Below, piece by piece: positions 33,906 through 44,187 of a stretch of DNA of 64,000 bases (position 1 is the first letter of the stretch; every line of letters begins with the position of its first letter). The notes below the pieces were generated by a model. That model saw only the letters and a list, made by a program, of their open reading frames with translations, searched no databases and was not told the origin of the DNA. Both the position numbers and the translations under genes were made by a program. Source of the stretch: Bacillus sp. Marseille-Q1617. GTDB lineage: Bacteria; Bacillota; Bacilli; Bacillales; Bacillaceae_B. The stretch spans positions 1-64,000 of the forward strand of contig NZ_CAHJXM010000003.1 of assembly GCF_903645295.1 (NCBI RefSeq), given 5' to 3'.

Positions 33906-33950
33906 TGCTTGTATTAACACTTTACTACCGACCATAAAGGAGGAAGAAAC

Positions 33951-34988
33951 ATGGAGGATAAATTACGATCCCTTCAAACCGAAGCAATTGAAAAGATTAA
34001 CGAAGCACAGGATTTAAAAGAACTGAACAACATTCGTGTTGCCTACTTAGGAAAGAAAGGTCCTGTAACCGAAGTATTAAAAGGAATGGGTAAACTTTCC
34101 GCAGAAGAACGCCCTAAAATGGGTGCACTTGCGAATGAAGTACGCGGTGCCATCACCGAAAAAATTGAAGCGAAGCAGGAGAAGCTTGAAAAAGAAGCAG
34201 TGGAGAAGAAACTTCAATCAGAAACGATCGATGTGACACTGCCGGGCAGACCTGTCAGAAAAGGGAATCATCATCCGCTTACGATGATCATCGAAGAAAT
34301 TGAAGACCTATTCATCGGGATGGGGTATACGGTTGCAGAAGGCCCTGAAGTTGAAAAGGATTACTACAACTTCGAAGCACTGAACCTTCCGAAAGGACAC
34401 CCTGCCCGGGATATGCAGGATTCCTTCTATATTACAGAAGAGACATTGCTCAGGACCCATACCTCACCGGTTCAGGCTAGAACGATGGAGCATGCAAAAG
34501 GCAAAGGGCCTATTAAAATCATCTGCCCGGGTAAAGTATACCGCCGTGATACGGATGATGCGACGCATTCGCATCAGTTTATGCAAATCGAAGGCCTTGT
34601 CGTGGATAAAGACATCCGCATGAGTGATCTGAAAGGGACGCTGAATGTGTTCGCAAAGAAAATGTTCGGCGAAGACCGTGAAATCCGTCTGCGCCCTAGC
34701 TTCTTCCCATTCACGGAGCCTTCCGTCGAAATGGATATTTCCTGTAAGATCTGCGGGGGAGAGGGCTGCCGCGTATGTAAAGGAACCGGCTGGATTGAAA
34801 TTCTTGGAGCGGGGATGGTTCACCCGAACGTTCTCGAAATGGCAGGATTCGATCCGAAAGAATACACAGGTTTTGCATTCGGAATGGGGCCTGAACGTAT
34901 CGCGATGCTGAAATACGGTATTGATGATATCCGTCATTTCTATACGAACGATACCCGATTTGTAACACAATTCAACGTGACCGAGTAA
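33951..34988 (+). CDS. pheS: Phenylalanyl-tRNA synthetase alpha subunit
   Basis: PheS (345 residues), the class II catalytic subunit of the alpha2-beta2 enzyme. The N-terminal coiled coil covers about 1-90. The catalytic core has [21 protein letters not shown], motif 2 [20 protein letters not shown] and motif 3 [19 protein letters not shown] Cys cluster [16 protein letters not shown] near residue 265 is typical of the bacterial subunit. AAAGGAGG precedes ATG 33951. pheT follows 31 bases downstream. Confidence 0.97.
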   Translation: MEDKLRSLQTEAIEKINEAQDLKELNNIRVAYLGKKGPVTEVLKGMGKLSAEERPKMGALANEVRGAITEKIEAKQEKLEKEAVEKKLQSETIDVTLPGRPVRKGNHHPLTMIIEEIEDLFIGMGYTVAEGPEVEKDYYNFEALNLPKGHPARDMQDSFYITEETLLRTHTSPVQARTMEHAKGKGPIKIICPGKVYRRDTDDATHSHQFMQIEGLVVDKDIRMSDLKGTLNVFAKKMFGEDREIRLRPSFFPFTEPSVEMDISCKICGGEGCRVCKGTGWIEILGAGMVHPNVLEMAGFDPKEYTGFAFGMGPERIAMLKYGIDDIRHFYTNDTRFVTQFNVTE

Positions 34989-35019
34989 GGCAACACTATT
35001 ATCGAGCGGAGGTAAAAAC

Positions 35020-37434
35020 ATGTTTGTTTCATATAAATGGTTAGAAAATTATGTAGACCTGTCAGGAGTCACTCCTGAAGACCTGGCAGAAAAAATTACA
35101 AGAAGCGGAATCGAGGTTGAAGGCATCGAAAGAATCGGTGCAGAAATCAAGAATGTCGTAGTCGGGCACGTACTGGAGTGTGAACAGCATCCGGATGCGG
35201 ATAAACTGAATATATGCAAAGTTGACGTTGGCGAAGAAGAGCCGGTTCAAATCATCTGCGGTGCTCCGAATGTCGGTAAAGGTCAAAAAGTGGCTGTCGC
35301 TAAAGTGGGCGCCGTGCTTCCGGGCAATTTTAAAATCAAAAAAGCGAAACTTCGCGGAGAGGCATCCCATGGGATGATCTGTTCACTTCAAGAGCTGGGC
35401 GTCGAAGGAAAGCTTGTACCAAAAGAACATGCAGAAGGGATCTACGTCTTCCCTGAAGGTGCAGAGGTCGGCAGCAATGCCGTTGAACTGCTGAACCTGG
35501 ATGACGCAATCCTTGAATTGGGCTTAACGCCGAACCGTTCTGACTGCTTGAGCATGCTTGGAGTCGCTTATGAAGTGGCTGCCATCCTGGACCGTGAAGT
35601 GAAGCTTCCTGAAGTCAAGGAGACAGACGGAAACGAAAAAGCATCCGATTACATCACCGTGAACGTGGAAGCAAAAGAAGATAATCCGCTGTATGGTGCG
35701 AAAATCATTAAAAATGTAAAAATAGGTCCTTCACCTATTTGGATGCAGAATGCACTGATTGCTGCAGGGATCCGCCCTCATAATAATGTGGTAGACATCA
35801 CGAATTATATTTTACTGGAGTATGGCCAGCCGCTTCATGCATTTGATTATGACCGTCTCGGATCTAAGGAAATCCTTGTCCGCCGTGCCAAAGACGGTGA
35901 AAAATTTGTCACGCTTGATGATACGGAAAGAACTTTATCTTCAAATCATTTGGTGATCACGAACGGAGAAGAGCCGGTTGCCCTTGCCGGGGTAATGGGG
36001 GGAGCCGATTCCGAAGTCCAAAATGATACAACGACTGTGCTTCTGGAAGCCGCATACTTCACAGGTGCCATTGTAAGAGGTGCGTCCAAGGATCACGGCC
36101 TGAGAAGTGAAGCGAGCACCCGTTATGAAAAAGGTGTAGACCCGGACCGTGTGCTGAAAGCAGGCGAGCGTGCAGCTGCACTGATGGCAGAATACGCAGG
36201 CGGGGAAGTCCTTGAAGGAACGGTTCTATTCGATGAATTGAACGTCGAGCCTGCTGTCGTGGAAATCACTCTTGAGAAGATCAATGCTTCATTGGGCACC
36301 GCGATTTCGGTTGAAGAAGTGAAAGATATCTTCCTCCGTCTTCAATTCGATGTAAGTGTCGATGGAACGTCTTTCACAGTCACTGCCCCGACAAGAAGGG
36401 GAGACATCACCATTCCGGAAGATCTGCTTGAGGAAGTCGCCCGCCTATACGGCTATGACAATCTTCCGCTTACACTTCCGAAGGGTGAAAGCACACCGGG
36501 TGGATTGAATAGTCATCAATTGAAACGCCGTACAGTCCGCCGTTACCTTGAAGGTGCAGGTCTTCTGCAGGCGATCACGTATTCATTGACGAATGATGAA
36601 AAAGCCGCTAAATATGCACTTGATGTGAAAGACCCGGTTCGTCTATTGATGCCGATGAGTGAAGAGCGCAGCAATCTTCGTTTAAGCATCATCCCTCAGC
36701 TTCTGGAGGTGGTCTCATATAATAAAGCACGCCAGAATGATTCTCTTGCTTTCTATGAAGTGGGATCTGTCTTCTTGAAGGAATCCGGTGAAGAGCTTCC
36801 ATTGGAAGAGGAGCATATCGCAGGGGCGCTGTCTGGCTTATGGTATATGCATCCTTGGCAAGGGGAAAAGAAAGCGGTCGATTTCTATGTGGCTAAAGGC
36901 ATTCTCGAAGGTCTGTTCGAGGAACTGGGTGTCACCGAAGCTGTATCGTTCCGCCAGGCAGCAGCTGACGGCCTGCATCCTGGAAGAACAGCTGAAATCC
37001 TCCTGGACGGAGAAGTAATCGGGATTATCGGTGCGATTCATCCAGAAGTGGAAAAAGAGCTTGACCTGAATGAGACGTATGTATTCGAACTGAAAGCGAA
37101 GCCGGTCTTCCATTATGAAAAGCCGGCATTAAGCTACTCGCCGATTCCGCGTCACCCGTCCATCACAAGGGATATCGCACTTGTTGTAGACACGGAAGTA
37201 AAAGCAGGTGAACTGAAGGCCGTGATCAAAGAAGCTGGAGGCAAACTTCTTAAAGAGGTATCTGTATTTGACCTTTATGAAGGCGAACATATGGAACCTG
37301 GCAAGAAATCACTTGCATTCTCGCTGAAATACTTCGACCCTGCGAAGACCCTGACTGATGAAGAAGTCGTTAAAGTACATGACGGCGTCCTTGCAGCAGT
37401 GAAGGATAAAGCCGGGGCTGAATTACGCGGATAA
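35020..37434 (+). CDS. pheT: Phenylalanyl-tRNA synthetase beta subunit
   Basis: PheT (804 residues). An N-terminal EMAP/OB-type tRNA-binding domain covers about 40-150 ([25 protein letters not shown]). The B3/B4 editing domain, which hydrolyses Tyr-tRNA-Phe, covers about 210-400. B5 and the catalytic-like B6-B7 region precede a C-terminal ferredoxin-fold anticodon-binding domain (about 710-804; [19 protein letters not shown]). ATG 35020 follows GCGGAGG. Cotranscribed with pheS under T-box control. Confidence 0.97.
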   Translation: MFVSYKWLENYVDLSGVTPEDLAEKITRSGIEVEGIERIGAEIKNVVVGHVLECEQHPDADKLNICKVDVGEEEPVQIICGAPNVGKGQKVAVAKVGAVLPGNFKIKKAKLRGEASHGMICSLQELGVEGKLVPKEHAEGIYVFPEGAEVGSNAVELLNLDDAILELGLTPNRSDCLSMLGVAYEVAAILDREVKLPEVKETDGNEKASDYITVNVEAKEDNPLYGAKIIKNVKIGPSPIWMQNALIAAGIRPHNNVVDITNYILLEYGQPLHAFDYDRLGSKEILVRRAKDGEKFVTLDDTERTLSSNHLVITNGEEPVALAGVMGGADSEVQNDTTTVLLEAAYFTGAIVRGASKDHGLRSEASTRYEKGVDPDRVLKAGERAAALMAEYAGGEVLEGTVLFDELNVEPAVVEITLEKINASLGTAISVEEVKDIFLRLQFDVSVDGTSFTVTAPTRRGDITIPEDLLEEVARLYGYDNLPLTLPKGESTPGGLNSHQLKRRTVRRYLEGAGLLQAITYSLTNDEKAAKYALDVKDPVRLLMPMSEERSNLRLSIIPQLLEVVSYNKARQNDSLAFYEVGSVFLKESGEELPLEEEHIAGALSGLWYMHPWQGEKKAVDFYVAKGILEGLFEELGVTEAVSFRQAAADGLHPGRTAEILLDGEVIGIIGAIHPEVEKELDLNETYVFELKAKPVFHYEKPALSYSPIPRHPSITRDIALVVDTEVKAGELKAVIKEAGGKLLKEVSVFDLYEGEHMEPGKKSLAFSLKYFDPAKTLTDEEVVKVHDGVLAAVKDKAGAELRG

Positions 37435-37451
37435 TGACAGAAGAAATTTGA

Positions 37452-37494
37452 TAGGGTGTCAGACCTGGGATATGGTCTGGCATCTTTTTTTGTT
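37452..37494 (+). terminator. pheT terminator
   Basis: GGGTGTCAGACC ... GGTCTGGCATC stem followed by seven T. Confidence 0.88.
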
Positions 37495-37617
37495 TTTCTG
37501 GAAATACTCCGATGTTTTTGGTGGTTTTTATAGGAATGTACAGGGGGATGGGCAAATTATATGGTAATCTGGGTGCAGCCAGGGGCTGGAAGGGTCAGAT
37601 GAGGGCCTGGTTTACCA

Positions 37618-37738
37618 TTTATGATCCTATATGGAAATTTATGATCCTAATTCGAAAAATACAATCCTGATCAGGAATTTATGATCCTAATTTCAAAAAT
37701 ACGATCCTGATCAGAAATTTATGATCCTTTTGTCGAAA
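37618..37738. repeat. Six-unit tandem array with 20-bp period
   Basis: Units begin at 37618, 37638, 37658, 37678, 37698 and 37718. Odd-type units read TTTATGATCCTAATTnnAAA and alternate units AATACNATCCTGATCAGNAA, so the true repeat is 40 bp with two related halves. The core is ATCCT in every unit. It lies in the gap between convergent pheT and rnhC. The flanks 37495-37617 and 37739-37815 hold nothing I can assign. Confidence 0.85.
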
Positions 37739-37815
37739 AATCGTTAAAAGTGGCTTCCCTCCGCCTAAATATCTGCCCAGCATATCTTCACCTGTACTCA
37801 CATGGACAATCGTAA

Positions 37816-37852
37816 ATAAAAACCCCCGCCGTGATTTAAAATGCGGGGGTTC
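37816..37852 (-). terminator. rnhC terminator
   Basis: On the minus strand AACCCCCGCATTT ... GCGGGGGTTTTTATTT. Confidence 0.9.
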
Positions 37853-37856
37853 TTTC

Positions 37857-38780
37857 CTATTTTCCGGCAAGCTTGATTGCCTTTTCGCTGTTAGCAAAAT
37901 GCCACTTCGTCATTGACTTCAGTTCTCCAATCCCTTTTCGCTTGATGATTTTAGCAGCGGCTACATCAACCTGCTTGCCCGCCCCTTTCGGAATCTCGAC
38001 ACCTGCCCGGGCACTAAGTTTATCCATTTCCTTCAGGAAAGCATACCTTGCAATGATGGATGCCGCAGCGACCGCAATGTGAATGCTTTCCCCTTTTGTG
38101 CTGAAGTAGACACGGTCACGCTGGATCTTCTTTTGGGCATTGATATGATTGAAATATGTGTTTTTCTCGACAAACTGATCGATCAGAATGCCTTCAGGCT
38201 CTTCCGGCGCCATTTTATCGAGTAAATGAAGGATGGCCTGGTTATGGAGAATGGCCTTCATCTTTCCTTGTGTCATCCCTCCGCTCTGGAGGGAATTGTA
38301 TTTTTCATTATGTAGAACGAGTAAGCTGTATGGTATGGTCTCGATCAAATCTTTCGCAATCGAGATGATCTGTGAATCGTTCAGATTCTTGGAATCCTTC
38401 ACGCCGAGCTCTTTCATTAGAGGGATTTGCTCTTTCTTTACAAAGGCACTTACTACTGTGATGGGACCGAAGAAGTCACCTGTTCCGACTTCATCCGATC
38501 CTATTACGGACCAATCTGCAAAGTTTTCAGGCAGGGTGGTTGTTCCTTTGGAAGGTGACTTCACCTTTGGTGCCTGGGCACTGCCCCATTTCTTTGCTTC
38601 CACTTCCCCGTTCGCTCCCTGGAACAGGACTTTTCCAGATTTGTAAGCCGTCACTGTGCAGCCGGCCGGTTTTGCAGAAAAAACGGCACCGGGTGGAAGC
38701 TTGCTGACAAGTGTATCCTTATAGTAATCTTTCATCTTTGCTGTTAATCCACTGTTTGCTTGAATGACTGTATTCGCCAA
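37857..38780 (-). CDS. rnhC: Ribonuclease HIII
   Basis: RNase HIII (307 residues) removes RNA from RNA/DNA hybrids. An N-terminal TBP-like substrate-binding domain covers about 1-85. The catalytic domain begins SVIGSDEVGTGDFFGPITV, carrying the DEVG motif typical of type 2 enzymes, with further acidic residues in LGVKDSKNL and ILIDQF. The start is TTG at 38780 with GAGGAGAGG upstream, giving MANTVIQ. It is divergent from zapA, as in B. subtilis. Confidence 0.94.
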   Translation of the reverse strand: MANTVIQANSGLTAKMKDYYKDTLVSKLPPGAVFSAKPAGCTVTAYKSGKVLFQGANGEVEAKKWGSAQAPKVKSPSKGTTTLPENFADWSVIGSDEVGTGDFFGPITVVSAFVKKEQIPLMKELGVKDSKNLNDSQIISIAKDLIETIPYSLLVLHNEKYNSLQSGGMTQGKMKAILHNQAILHLLDKMAPEEPEGILIDQFVEKNTYFNHINAQKKIQRDRVYFSTKGESIHIAVAAASIIARYAFLKEMDKLSARAGVEIPKGAGKQVDVAAAKIIKRKGIGELKSMTKWHFANSEKAIKLAGK

Positions 38781-38847
38781 ATGAACCTCTCCTCAAGACA
38801 AAATTCTATGATATAACAAAAAATTAGACTATAACTGACAATTTCTT

Positions 38848-38876
38848 TTCAAAACAAAAAGATTTCATGGTATGAT
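38848..38876 (+). promoter_or_regulatory. Likely zapA-cvpA promoter
   Basis: TTCAAA at 38848-38853, 17 bp, TATGAT at 38871-38876. Confidence 0.55.
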
Positions 38877-38912
38877 ATTGTTTAGGATTCTTATGAACAG
38901 GGGGTACTCGTA

Positions 38913-39173
38913 TTGTCAGATGAACAAAAAAATCGCACCAATGTAGACATATATGGTCAACAATATACTATTGTCGGTACTGAGTCGACAAGTCAAATTC
39001 GATTTGTTTGTTCGAGAGTCGATGACAAAATGAGAGAAATCAAATCTATGAATCCATCTCTTGATACTGGTAAGCTCGCTGTGTTGACAGCCGTTAATGC
39101 AGTCAATGATTATATCAAACTGAAAGAGCAGTTTGAGGAGCTGGAAAGAGAAATTAAACGCTTAAAGGGTTGA
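38913..39173 (+). CDS. zapA: Cell division protein ZapA
   Basis: ZapA (86 residues) bundles FtsZ filaments and promotes Z-ring assembly. The N-terminal domain [33 protein letters not shown] is followed by a C-terminal coiled coil (about 50-86; [18 protein letters not shown]). The start is TTG at 38913 with AGGGGG upstream. Stop to cvpA ATG is 7 bases. Confidence 0.93.
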   Translation: MSDEQKNRTNVDIYGQQYTIVGTESTSQIRFVCSRVDDKMREIKSMNPSLDTGKLAVLTAVNAVNDYIKLKEQFEELEREIKRLKG

Positions 39174-39180
39174 AAATGAC

Positions 39181-39720
39181 ATGCTTGATTTAGTTTTACT
39201 GATTATCCTGTTAGCGGGATTCTTCACCGGTCTAAAACGCGGTTTTATCCTGCAGGCTGTCCATATGACAGGTTTTATCGTTTCTTTTATTGTAGCATAC
39301 ATATATTATGATCAGCTTGCACCGAAACTCACACTCTGGATTCCATATCCGGTGCTTGATGAACAATCAAAATTAAATATGATCTTTGAAATGACCAATA
39401 TGGATCAGGCGTATTACCGCGTGATTGCATTTGCCATGATTTTCTTTGCGGTTAAGATCATCGTTCATATTTTTGGATCAATGCTCGACTTCGTCGCACA
39501 TCTTCCCGTCCTGAAACAATTGAATGTTATTGGCGGTGGAGTCCTGGGGTTGATTGAAACGTATCTTATCATTTTTATACTATTATTTATTGCCGTACTG
39601 CTGCCAATCGATACGGTACAGTCTTTCATTAACGATTCATTTATTGCACAGGCGATGGTCAAGCATACTCCTGTATTCTCTGAAATGGTTAAAGACTGGT
39701 GGATTGAAAACGCAGGATGA
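39181..39720 (+). CDS. yshB: CvpA family membrane protein YshB
   Basis: A 179-residue CvpA (colicin V production-like) family protein with four membrane segments at about 1-20, 25-45, 82-105 and 120-145. It carries the FFTGLKRGFILQ segment near the N-terminus typical of the family. Function in Bacillus is not defined. The spacing of 7 bases after zapA suggests translational coupling; the order zapA-yshB-polX-mutSB is conserved. Confidence 0.88.
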   Translation: MLDLVLLIILLAGFFTGLKRGFILQAVHMTGFIVSFIVAYIYYDQLAPKLTLWIPYPVLDEQSKLNMIFEMTNMDQAYYRVIAFAMIFFAVKIIVHIFGSMLDFVAHLPVLKQLNVIGGGVLGLIETYLIIFILLFIAVLLPIDTVQSFINDSFIAQAMVKHTPVFSEMVKDWWIENAG

Positions 39721-39726
39721 TTATAG

Positions 39727-39806
39727 AAGCTGACTTGAGAAGGTTATATGATTGATGTTAAGGAGAGACCTTAACCTATCGTCCTTATTAAGTCAGCTAT
39801 TTTACT
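39727..39806 (+). terminator. Candidate cvpA terminator with extended stem
   Basis: Outer stem AAGCTGACTT / AAGTCAGCT and inner GTTAAGG-AGAGA-CCTTAAC, followed by ATTTTACTG. It could also be a separate structured RNA. Confidence 0.5.
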
Positions 39807-39816
39807 GTATGAGTCC

Positions 39817-39957
39817 TGATTTTTGGCTTATTCCGCCAGTATGGAAAGAACCTGAAGCATAAATGCATTTATGCTTCAGGTTCTTTCCATACTGGCGACT
39901 TTTCAGCAAAGCTGAAAATCGAGTGAAACGATCGTTTCACTCGATAAGCCAAAATCA
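39817..39957 (+). repeat. Cloverleaf-like element 1 (141 bp, three hairpins in an outer stem)
   Basis: Outer stem TGATTTTTGGCTTAT (39817-39831) pairs with ATAAGCCAAAATCA. Inside, in order: a perfect 64-bp palindrome (39834-39897, arms of 32), TTTTCAGC-AAA-GCTGAAAA (39900-39918), and a perfect 26-bp palindrome TCGAGTGAAACGA/TCGTTTCACTCGA (39919-39944). The last two hairpins and the outer stem recur in the element at 54404, which is inverted and has a different long hairpin. Confidence 0.85.
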
Positions 39958-40064
39958 AACGGATTCCAGGTGCATCGCTTTCTTTTTTTGGTTATTTTGC
40001 TACTATATAATAAGAGAAGTATGACGGGATTACCTATTTATATAGAGAGAAGCAGGTGAATGGG

Positions 40065-41777
40065 ATGAATAAGAAGGATATTATCAAATTATTGGAAACG
40101 ATTGCGATTTATATGGAACTTAAGGGTGAAAACTCTTTTAAAATATCAGCATATAGAAAAGCGGCCCTTGCGCTGGAAAATGACGACCGCAGTTTAACTG
40201 ACATCAGTGACTTTACCAAACTGAACGGAATCGGCAAAGGAACAGCGGGGGTCATCGAAGAGTACATTAACGAAGGTTCGTCTTCTGTGCTGGAGGAACT
40301 GAAGTCAGAAGTACCGGAGGGTTTGATTCCCCTTCTTCAGCTTCCCGGACTCGGAGGCAAGAAGATCGCCAAGCTTTATAGTGAGCTTGGCGTGGAAGGG
40401 ATCGAGGATTTAGAAGAAGCCTGCCGATCGGAGAAAGTTCAGGGACTCCCCGGTTTCGGCAAGAAGACAGAGGAGAAGATACTGGCTGCTATCGCTCAGG
40501 CCGGTAAACGTCCGGATCGTCTGCCTATTGCGTTCATGACGGGCATAGCTGGAGAAATCGAAGCACATTTATCCACTATAAAAGAAATCTGCACCTATTC
40601 AAGAGCGGGAAGTTTACGAAGGATGCGGGAAACCATTAAAGATCTGGATTTCATCATTTCAACAGATGAACCGAAGAAGGTAAAGGACGAATTATTAAAG
40701 CTGCCCAATATTGTTGAAACGATTGCAGCCGGAGAGACAAAAGTTTCGCTGACCCTTCAATACAGATGGGATGTAAGCATCGATTTCCGCATCGTAAAAC
40801 CGGAAGAATTCGCGACTACGCTCCACCATTTCACCGGATCTAAAGAGCATAATGTCCGTATGAGGCAGCTGGCAAAAGAACGCGGTGAGAAAATAAGTGA
40901 ATACGGAGTAGAAAATAGTGAAACCGGAGAGGTCAAAACATTCGAGACAGAAGAAGAATTTTATGCTCACTTCAACCTTCCGTTGATTCCACCTGAATTA
41001 AGGGAAGACGGGAAGGAAGTCGATGAGTATCATAAGGGCTATGACTTGATAGATCCTGAGCATATCAAAGGTGATCTGCACTTGCATACCACATGGTCGG
41101 ATGGAGCCTATTCCATAGAAGAAATGGTACAGGCATGCATGGCCAAAGGCTATCAGTACATGGCCATCACCGATCACTCAAAATATTTACGTGTGGCAAA
41201 CGGCCTGACGGATGAACGCCTGTTGAAACAAATAGAGGAAATCAAGGAAATCAATAAGAAATATGACGAGATTGAAGTACTTTCCGGCATCGAAATGGAT
41301 ATCCTTCCGGACGGATCCCTTGATTACAGCGATGAAATCCTTGAAAAAGTCGATGTGGTCATCGCATCCATCCATTCAAGTTTTTCACAATCACAGGAAA
41401 AAATCATGGAACGCCTAACAAATGCGCTCCGTAGTGCGCATGTCGATATCATCGCCCATCCGACAGGCAGAATCATCGGTCGGAGAGAAGGGTACGATGT
41501 AGACATGGATCTGCTTATCAAACTGGCAAAAGAAACGGATACGGCGCTGGAGCTTAATGCGAATCCAAACAGGCTCGATCTCTCTGCCGAAAATATCCGG
41601 AAAGCGCAGGATAGCGGCGTGAAACTATTTATCAATACCGATGCACACAGTCATGAGCATCTTGAGTTCATGAATATAGGTGTGGCTGCGGCAAAAAAAG
41701 GCTGGATCAAGAAAGAAACCGTCATCAATACATGGGACAAAGATAAACTACTGAACTTTTTAACACGGAATGATTGA
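40065..41777 (+). CDS. polX: DNA polymerase X family protein with PHP domain
   Basis: PolX (570 residues). The N-terminal family X polymerase region (about 1-320) contains two helix-hairpin-helix motifs (LNGIGKGTAGVIEEY, LPGLGGKKIAKLY) and the catalytic aspartates in IKDLDFIIST. The C-terminal PHP phosphoesterase domain (about 335-570; GDLHLHTTWSDG, AITDHSKYL, INTDAHSHEHLEFM) gives bacterial PolX its Mn-dependent 3'-5' exonuclease/AP endonuclease. ATG 40065 is preferred over GTG 40056: AGGTG is correctly spaced and the family starts MNKKDIIK. Confidence 0.95.
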   Translation: MNKKDIIKLLETIAIYMELKGENSFKISAYRKAALALENDDRSLTDISDFTKLNGIGKGTAGVIEEYINEGSSSVLEELKSEVPEGLIPLLQLPGLGGKKIAKLYSELGVEGIEDLEEACRSEKVQGLPGFGKKTEEKILAAIAQAGKRPDRLPIAFMTGIAGEIEAHLSTIKEICTYSRAGSLRRMRETIKDLDFIISTDEPKKVKDELLKLPNIVETIAAGETKVSLTLQYRWDVSIDFRIVKPEEFATTLHHFTGSKEHNVRMRQLAKERGEKISEYGVENSETGEVKTFETEEEFYAHFNLPLIPPELREDGKEVDEYHKGYDLIDPEHIKGDLHLHTTWSDGAYSIEEMVQACMAKGYQYMAITDHSKYLRVANGLTDERLLKQIEEIKEINKKYDEIEVLSGIEMDILPDGSLDYSDEILEKVDVVIASIHSSFSQSQEKIMERLTNALRSAHVDIIAHPTGRIIGRREGYDVDMDLLIKLAKETDTALELNANPNRLDLSAENIRKAQDSGVKLFINTDAHSHEHLEFMNIGVAAAKKGWIKKETVINTWDKDKLLNFLTRND

Positions 41778-41802
41778 TTTTTAAAAAAGGTGGAAGAAGC
41801 TT

Positions 41803-44166
41803 GTGAATTCTAAAGTACTGAAAACACTGGAATTTGATAAAATAAAGGAATTGTTAAAAGAGTTTGCTGCATCCGCACTCGGTCATGCAAGGGTAACAGC
41901 CCTGGCTCCATCGATTGACTTTGAAGAAATCACGGGCATGCATGAGGAAACGGATGAAGCGATGACCATACTCCGCTTAAAGGGCCATGCACCTTTAGGG
42001 GGGATCTTTGATATCCGTCCCCACGTGAAGCGGGCCGGAATCGGAGGCATGCTGTCTCCGGGGGAATTGGTGCAGGTAGGCAGCACAATCCGCGCGAGCA
42101 GGAAGCTAAAGACGTTTGTTGAAGAATTAGTGGATGAAGAAGTTTCCATCCCCCTTCTGCAGGCTAAGTTGGATACGGTAATCCCCCTGCCTCATTTAGA
42201 ACAGGAAATTCGCAATGTCGTGGATGATAACGGTGAAATCCTTGACTCGGCGAGCGACACATTGCGCACGATCCGTACACAGCTGCGTGCGAATGAAGGA
42301 AGGATCAGGGAGAAGCTCGAACGCATGATCCGTTCTTCCAATGCGGCCAAGATGTTATCAGATGCCATCATCACCATCCGAAATGACCGTTATGTCATAC
42401 CTGTAAAGCAGGAATACAGAGGACACTATGGAGGGATCATCCATGATCAGTCGTCTTCCGGACAGACGCTCTTCATCGAACCGGAGGCGATTGTGCAACT
42501 AAACAATCAACTTCGAGAGCTGCGGTTGAAAGAACAAAATGAGATTGAAAAAATCCTTCTTGCCCTTTCTCAAAAAGTACAGGAATCAGGGGAAGAATTA
42601 CTACTAATCGTAAGAGTCTTATCGGATATAGATTTTATGTTTACAAAAGCAAAATTCGGCCAATCCATCAAGGGGACGAAACCGGTCATCAATAACGAAA
42701 GGCGTATCAGATTAAATAAAGCCCGACATCCGTTATTGCCGATAGAGGAAGCAGTGGCCAATGATATCGAATTAGGAACTGAATTCTCATCCATCGTCAT
42801 TACAGGTCCGAATACGGGAGGGAAAACAGTCACCCTTAAAACGCTGGGGCTCACGAACATTATGGCGCAGGCAGGACTCCCGATTCCGGCGCTGGATGGC
42901 TCAGAGGTGGGTATCTTCCGTTCCATTTATGCAGATATCGGAGATGAACAATCGATTGAACAAAGTCTTAGTACATTCTCCTCCCACATGGTCAACATCG
43001 TGGAGATCTTAAATAAAGTGGATCATGAGAGCCTTGTCTTATTTGATGAGCTCGGAGCAGGTACCGATCCCCAGGAAGGTGCCGCACTTGCCATCTCCAT
43101 CCTTGATGAAGTCCACGGCAAAGGGGCAAGAGTGGTGGCGACGACTCACTATCCTGAACTAAAGGCATACGGCTACAACCGGGAAGGTGTCGTCAATGCA
43201 AGCGTTGAGTTTGACGTCGAGACATTGAGCCCGACTTATAAACTTTTATTGGGTGTCCCTGGAAGAAGTAACGCGTTTGAGATCTCCAAACGGTTAGGTT
43301 TGCCAGAAACGGTCATCCATCGGGCTAAATCACATATCGGTACAGACAGCAAAGAAGTTGAAAATATGATTGCCTCTTTGGAAGAGAGCAGACGCCAGGG
43401 TGAAAAAGAACTGGAAGAAGCTCATGAGCTGTTAAAGCAAGCAGAGAAGATGCATAAAGACATGCAGAAGCAAATGATGGAGTACTACGAAAAGAAAGAC
43501 CACATGTTTGAGAAAGCTCAGCAAAAAGCCGAATCAGTGGTTGAAAAAGCGAAAGAAGAAGCGGAGCAGGTCATTAAAGACTTACGAAGGATGCAGAAGA
43601 AAAAATCGGCTCAAATCAAAGAGCATGAACTGATTGAGGCAAGGAAACAACTCGAGGAAGCAGCACCGTCCCTTCCTCAGTCATCCCGACAAAAAAGGAA
43701 GGCAGCTCAGAGCGCAAAACGTGAACTGCATCCGGGTGACGAAGTGAAGGTACTCAGCTTTGACCAGAAAGGCCACCTTGTTGAACGGGTATCCGACAAA
43801 GAGTGGCAGGTTCAAATGGGCATCATGAAAATGAAAGTAAAAGAATCCGACCTCGAATTCATCCAAACCCAGCAAAAGGTTGAAACCAAGCCGCTGGCTG
43901 TGGTTAAAGGAAAGGATTTTCACGTGAGTGTCGAGCTTGATTTAAGAGGGGAACGATTCGATAATGCGATATCCAAGGTCGAAAAGTATATCGATGATGC
44001 CCTTCTCGCCGGCTATCCTCAAGTGTCAATCATCCATGGTAAGGGAACCGGGGCTCTGAGGCAGGGCGTACAGGAATACTTAAGAAATCATCGGGCTGTC
44101 AAAGGAATACGTTTCGGGGACGCCGGAGAAGGCGGTACAGGTGTCACGGTAGTGATGTTCAAATAA
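41803..44166 (+). CDS. mutS2: MutS2 family ATPase / endonuclease
   Basis: MutS2 (787 residues; mutSB in B. subtilis), linked to ribosome collision rescue and suppression of recombination. The core and clamp helices cover about 1-320. The ATPase has Walker [17 protein letters not shown] and Walker [18 protein letters not shown] long charged coiled coil covers about 515-640, then a KOW-like region, and a C-terminal Smr nuclease domain ([29 protein letters not shown]). The start is GTG 41803 with AAGGTGG upstream, 26 bases after polX. Confidence 0.96.
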   Translation: MNSKVLKTLEFDKIKELLKEFAASALGHARVTALAPSIDFEEITGMHEETDEAMTILRLKGHAPLGGIFDIRPHVKRAGIGGMLSPGELVQVGSTIRASRKLKTFVEELVDEEVSIPLLQAKLDTVIPLPHLEQEIRNVVDDNGEILDSASDTLRTIRTQLRANEGRIREKLERMIRSSNAAKMLSDAIITIRNDRYVIPVKQEYRGHYGGIIHDQSSSGQTLFIEPEAIVQLNNQLRELRLKEQNEIEKILLALSQKVQESGEELLLIVRVLSDIDFMFTKAKFGQSIKGTKPVINNERRIRLNKARHPLLPIEEAVANDIELGTEFSSIVITGPNTGGKTVTLKTLGLTNIMAQAGLPIPALDGSEVGIFRSIYADIGDEQSIEQSLSTFSSHMVNIVEILNKVDHESLVLFDELGAGTDPQEGAALAISILDEVHGKGARVVATTHYPELKAYGYNREGVVNASVEFDVETLSPTYKLLLGVPGRSNAFEISKRLGLPETVIHRAKSHIGTDSKEVENMIASLEESRRQGEKELEEAHELLKQAEKMHKDMQKQMMEYYEKKDHMFEKAQQKAESVVEKAKEEAEQVIKDLRRMQKKKSAQIKEHELIEARKQLEEAAPSLPQSSRQKRKAAQSAKRELHPGDEVKVLSFDQKGHLVERVSDKEWQVQMGIMKMKVKESDLEFIQTQQKVETKPLAVVKGKDFHVSVELDLRGERFDNAISKVEKYIDDALLAGYPQVSIIHGKGTGALRQGVQEYLRNHRAVKGIRFGDAGEGGTGVTVVMFK

Positions 44167-44187
44167 GGAAGAAAAGGGAGCGGAGCA

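Noticed and set aside
34464..35021. 185-codon open frame on the minus strand opposite pheS
   Set aside because: It lies wholly over the conserved pheS coding sequence, has low-complexity translation and no binding site or promoter.
37729..37737. TTTTGTCGAA in the tandem array as a Spo0A box
   Set aside because: It is a variant of the repeat unit, lies between convergent genes and has no promoter to act on.
37618..37738. Tandem array considered as a CRISPR
   Set aside because: The period is 20 bp, with no unique spacers between repeats, and no cas genes are in the window.
39817..39957. Cloverleaf element considered as a tRNA gene or integron attC site
   Set aside because: No anticodon or T-loop consensus, and the arms are far too long for tRNA. 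No R'/R'' core sites or integrase were seen, and the long hairpin is perfect, unlike attC.
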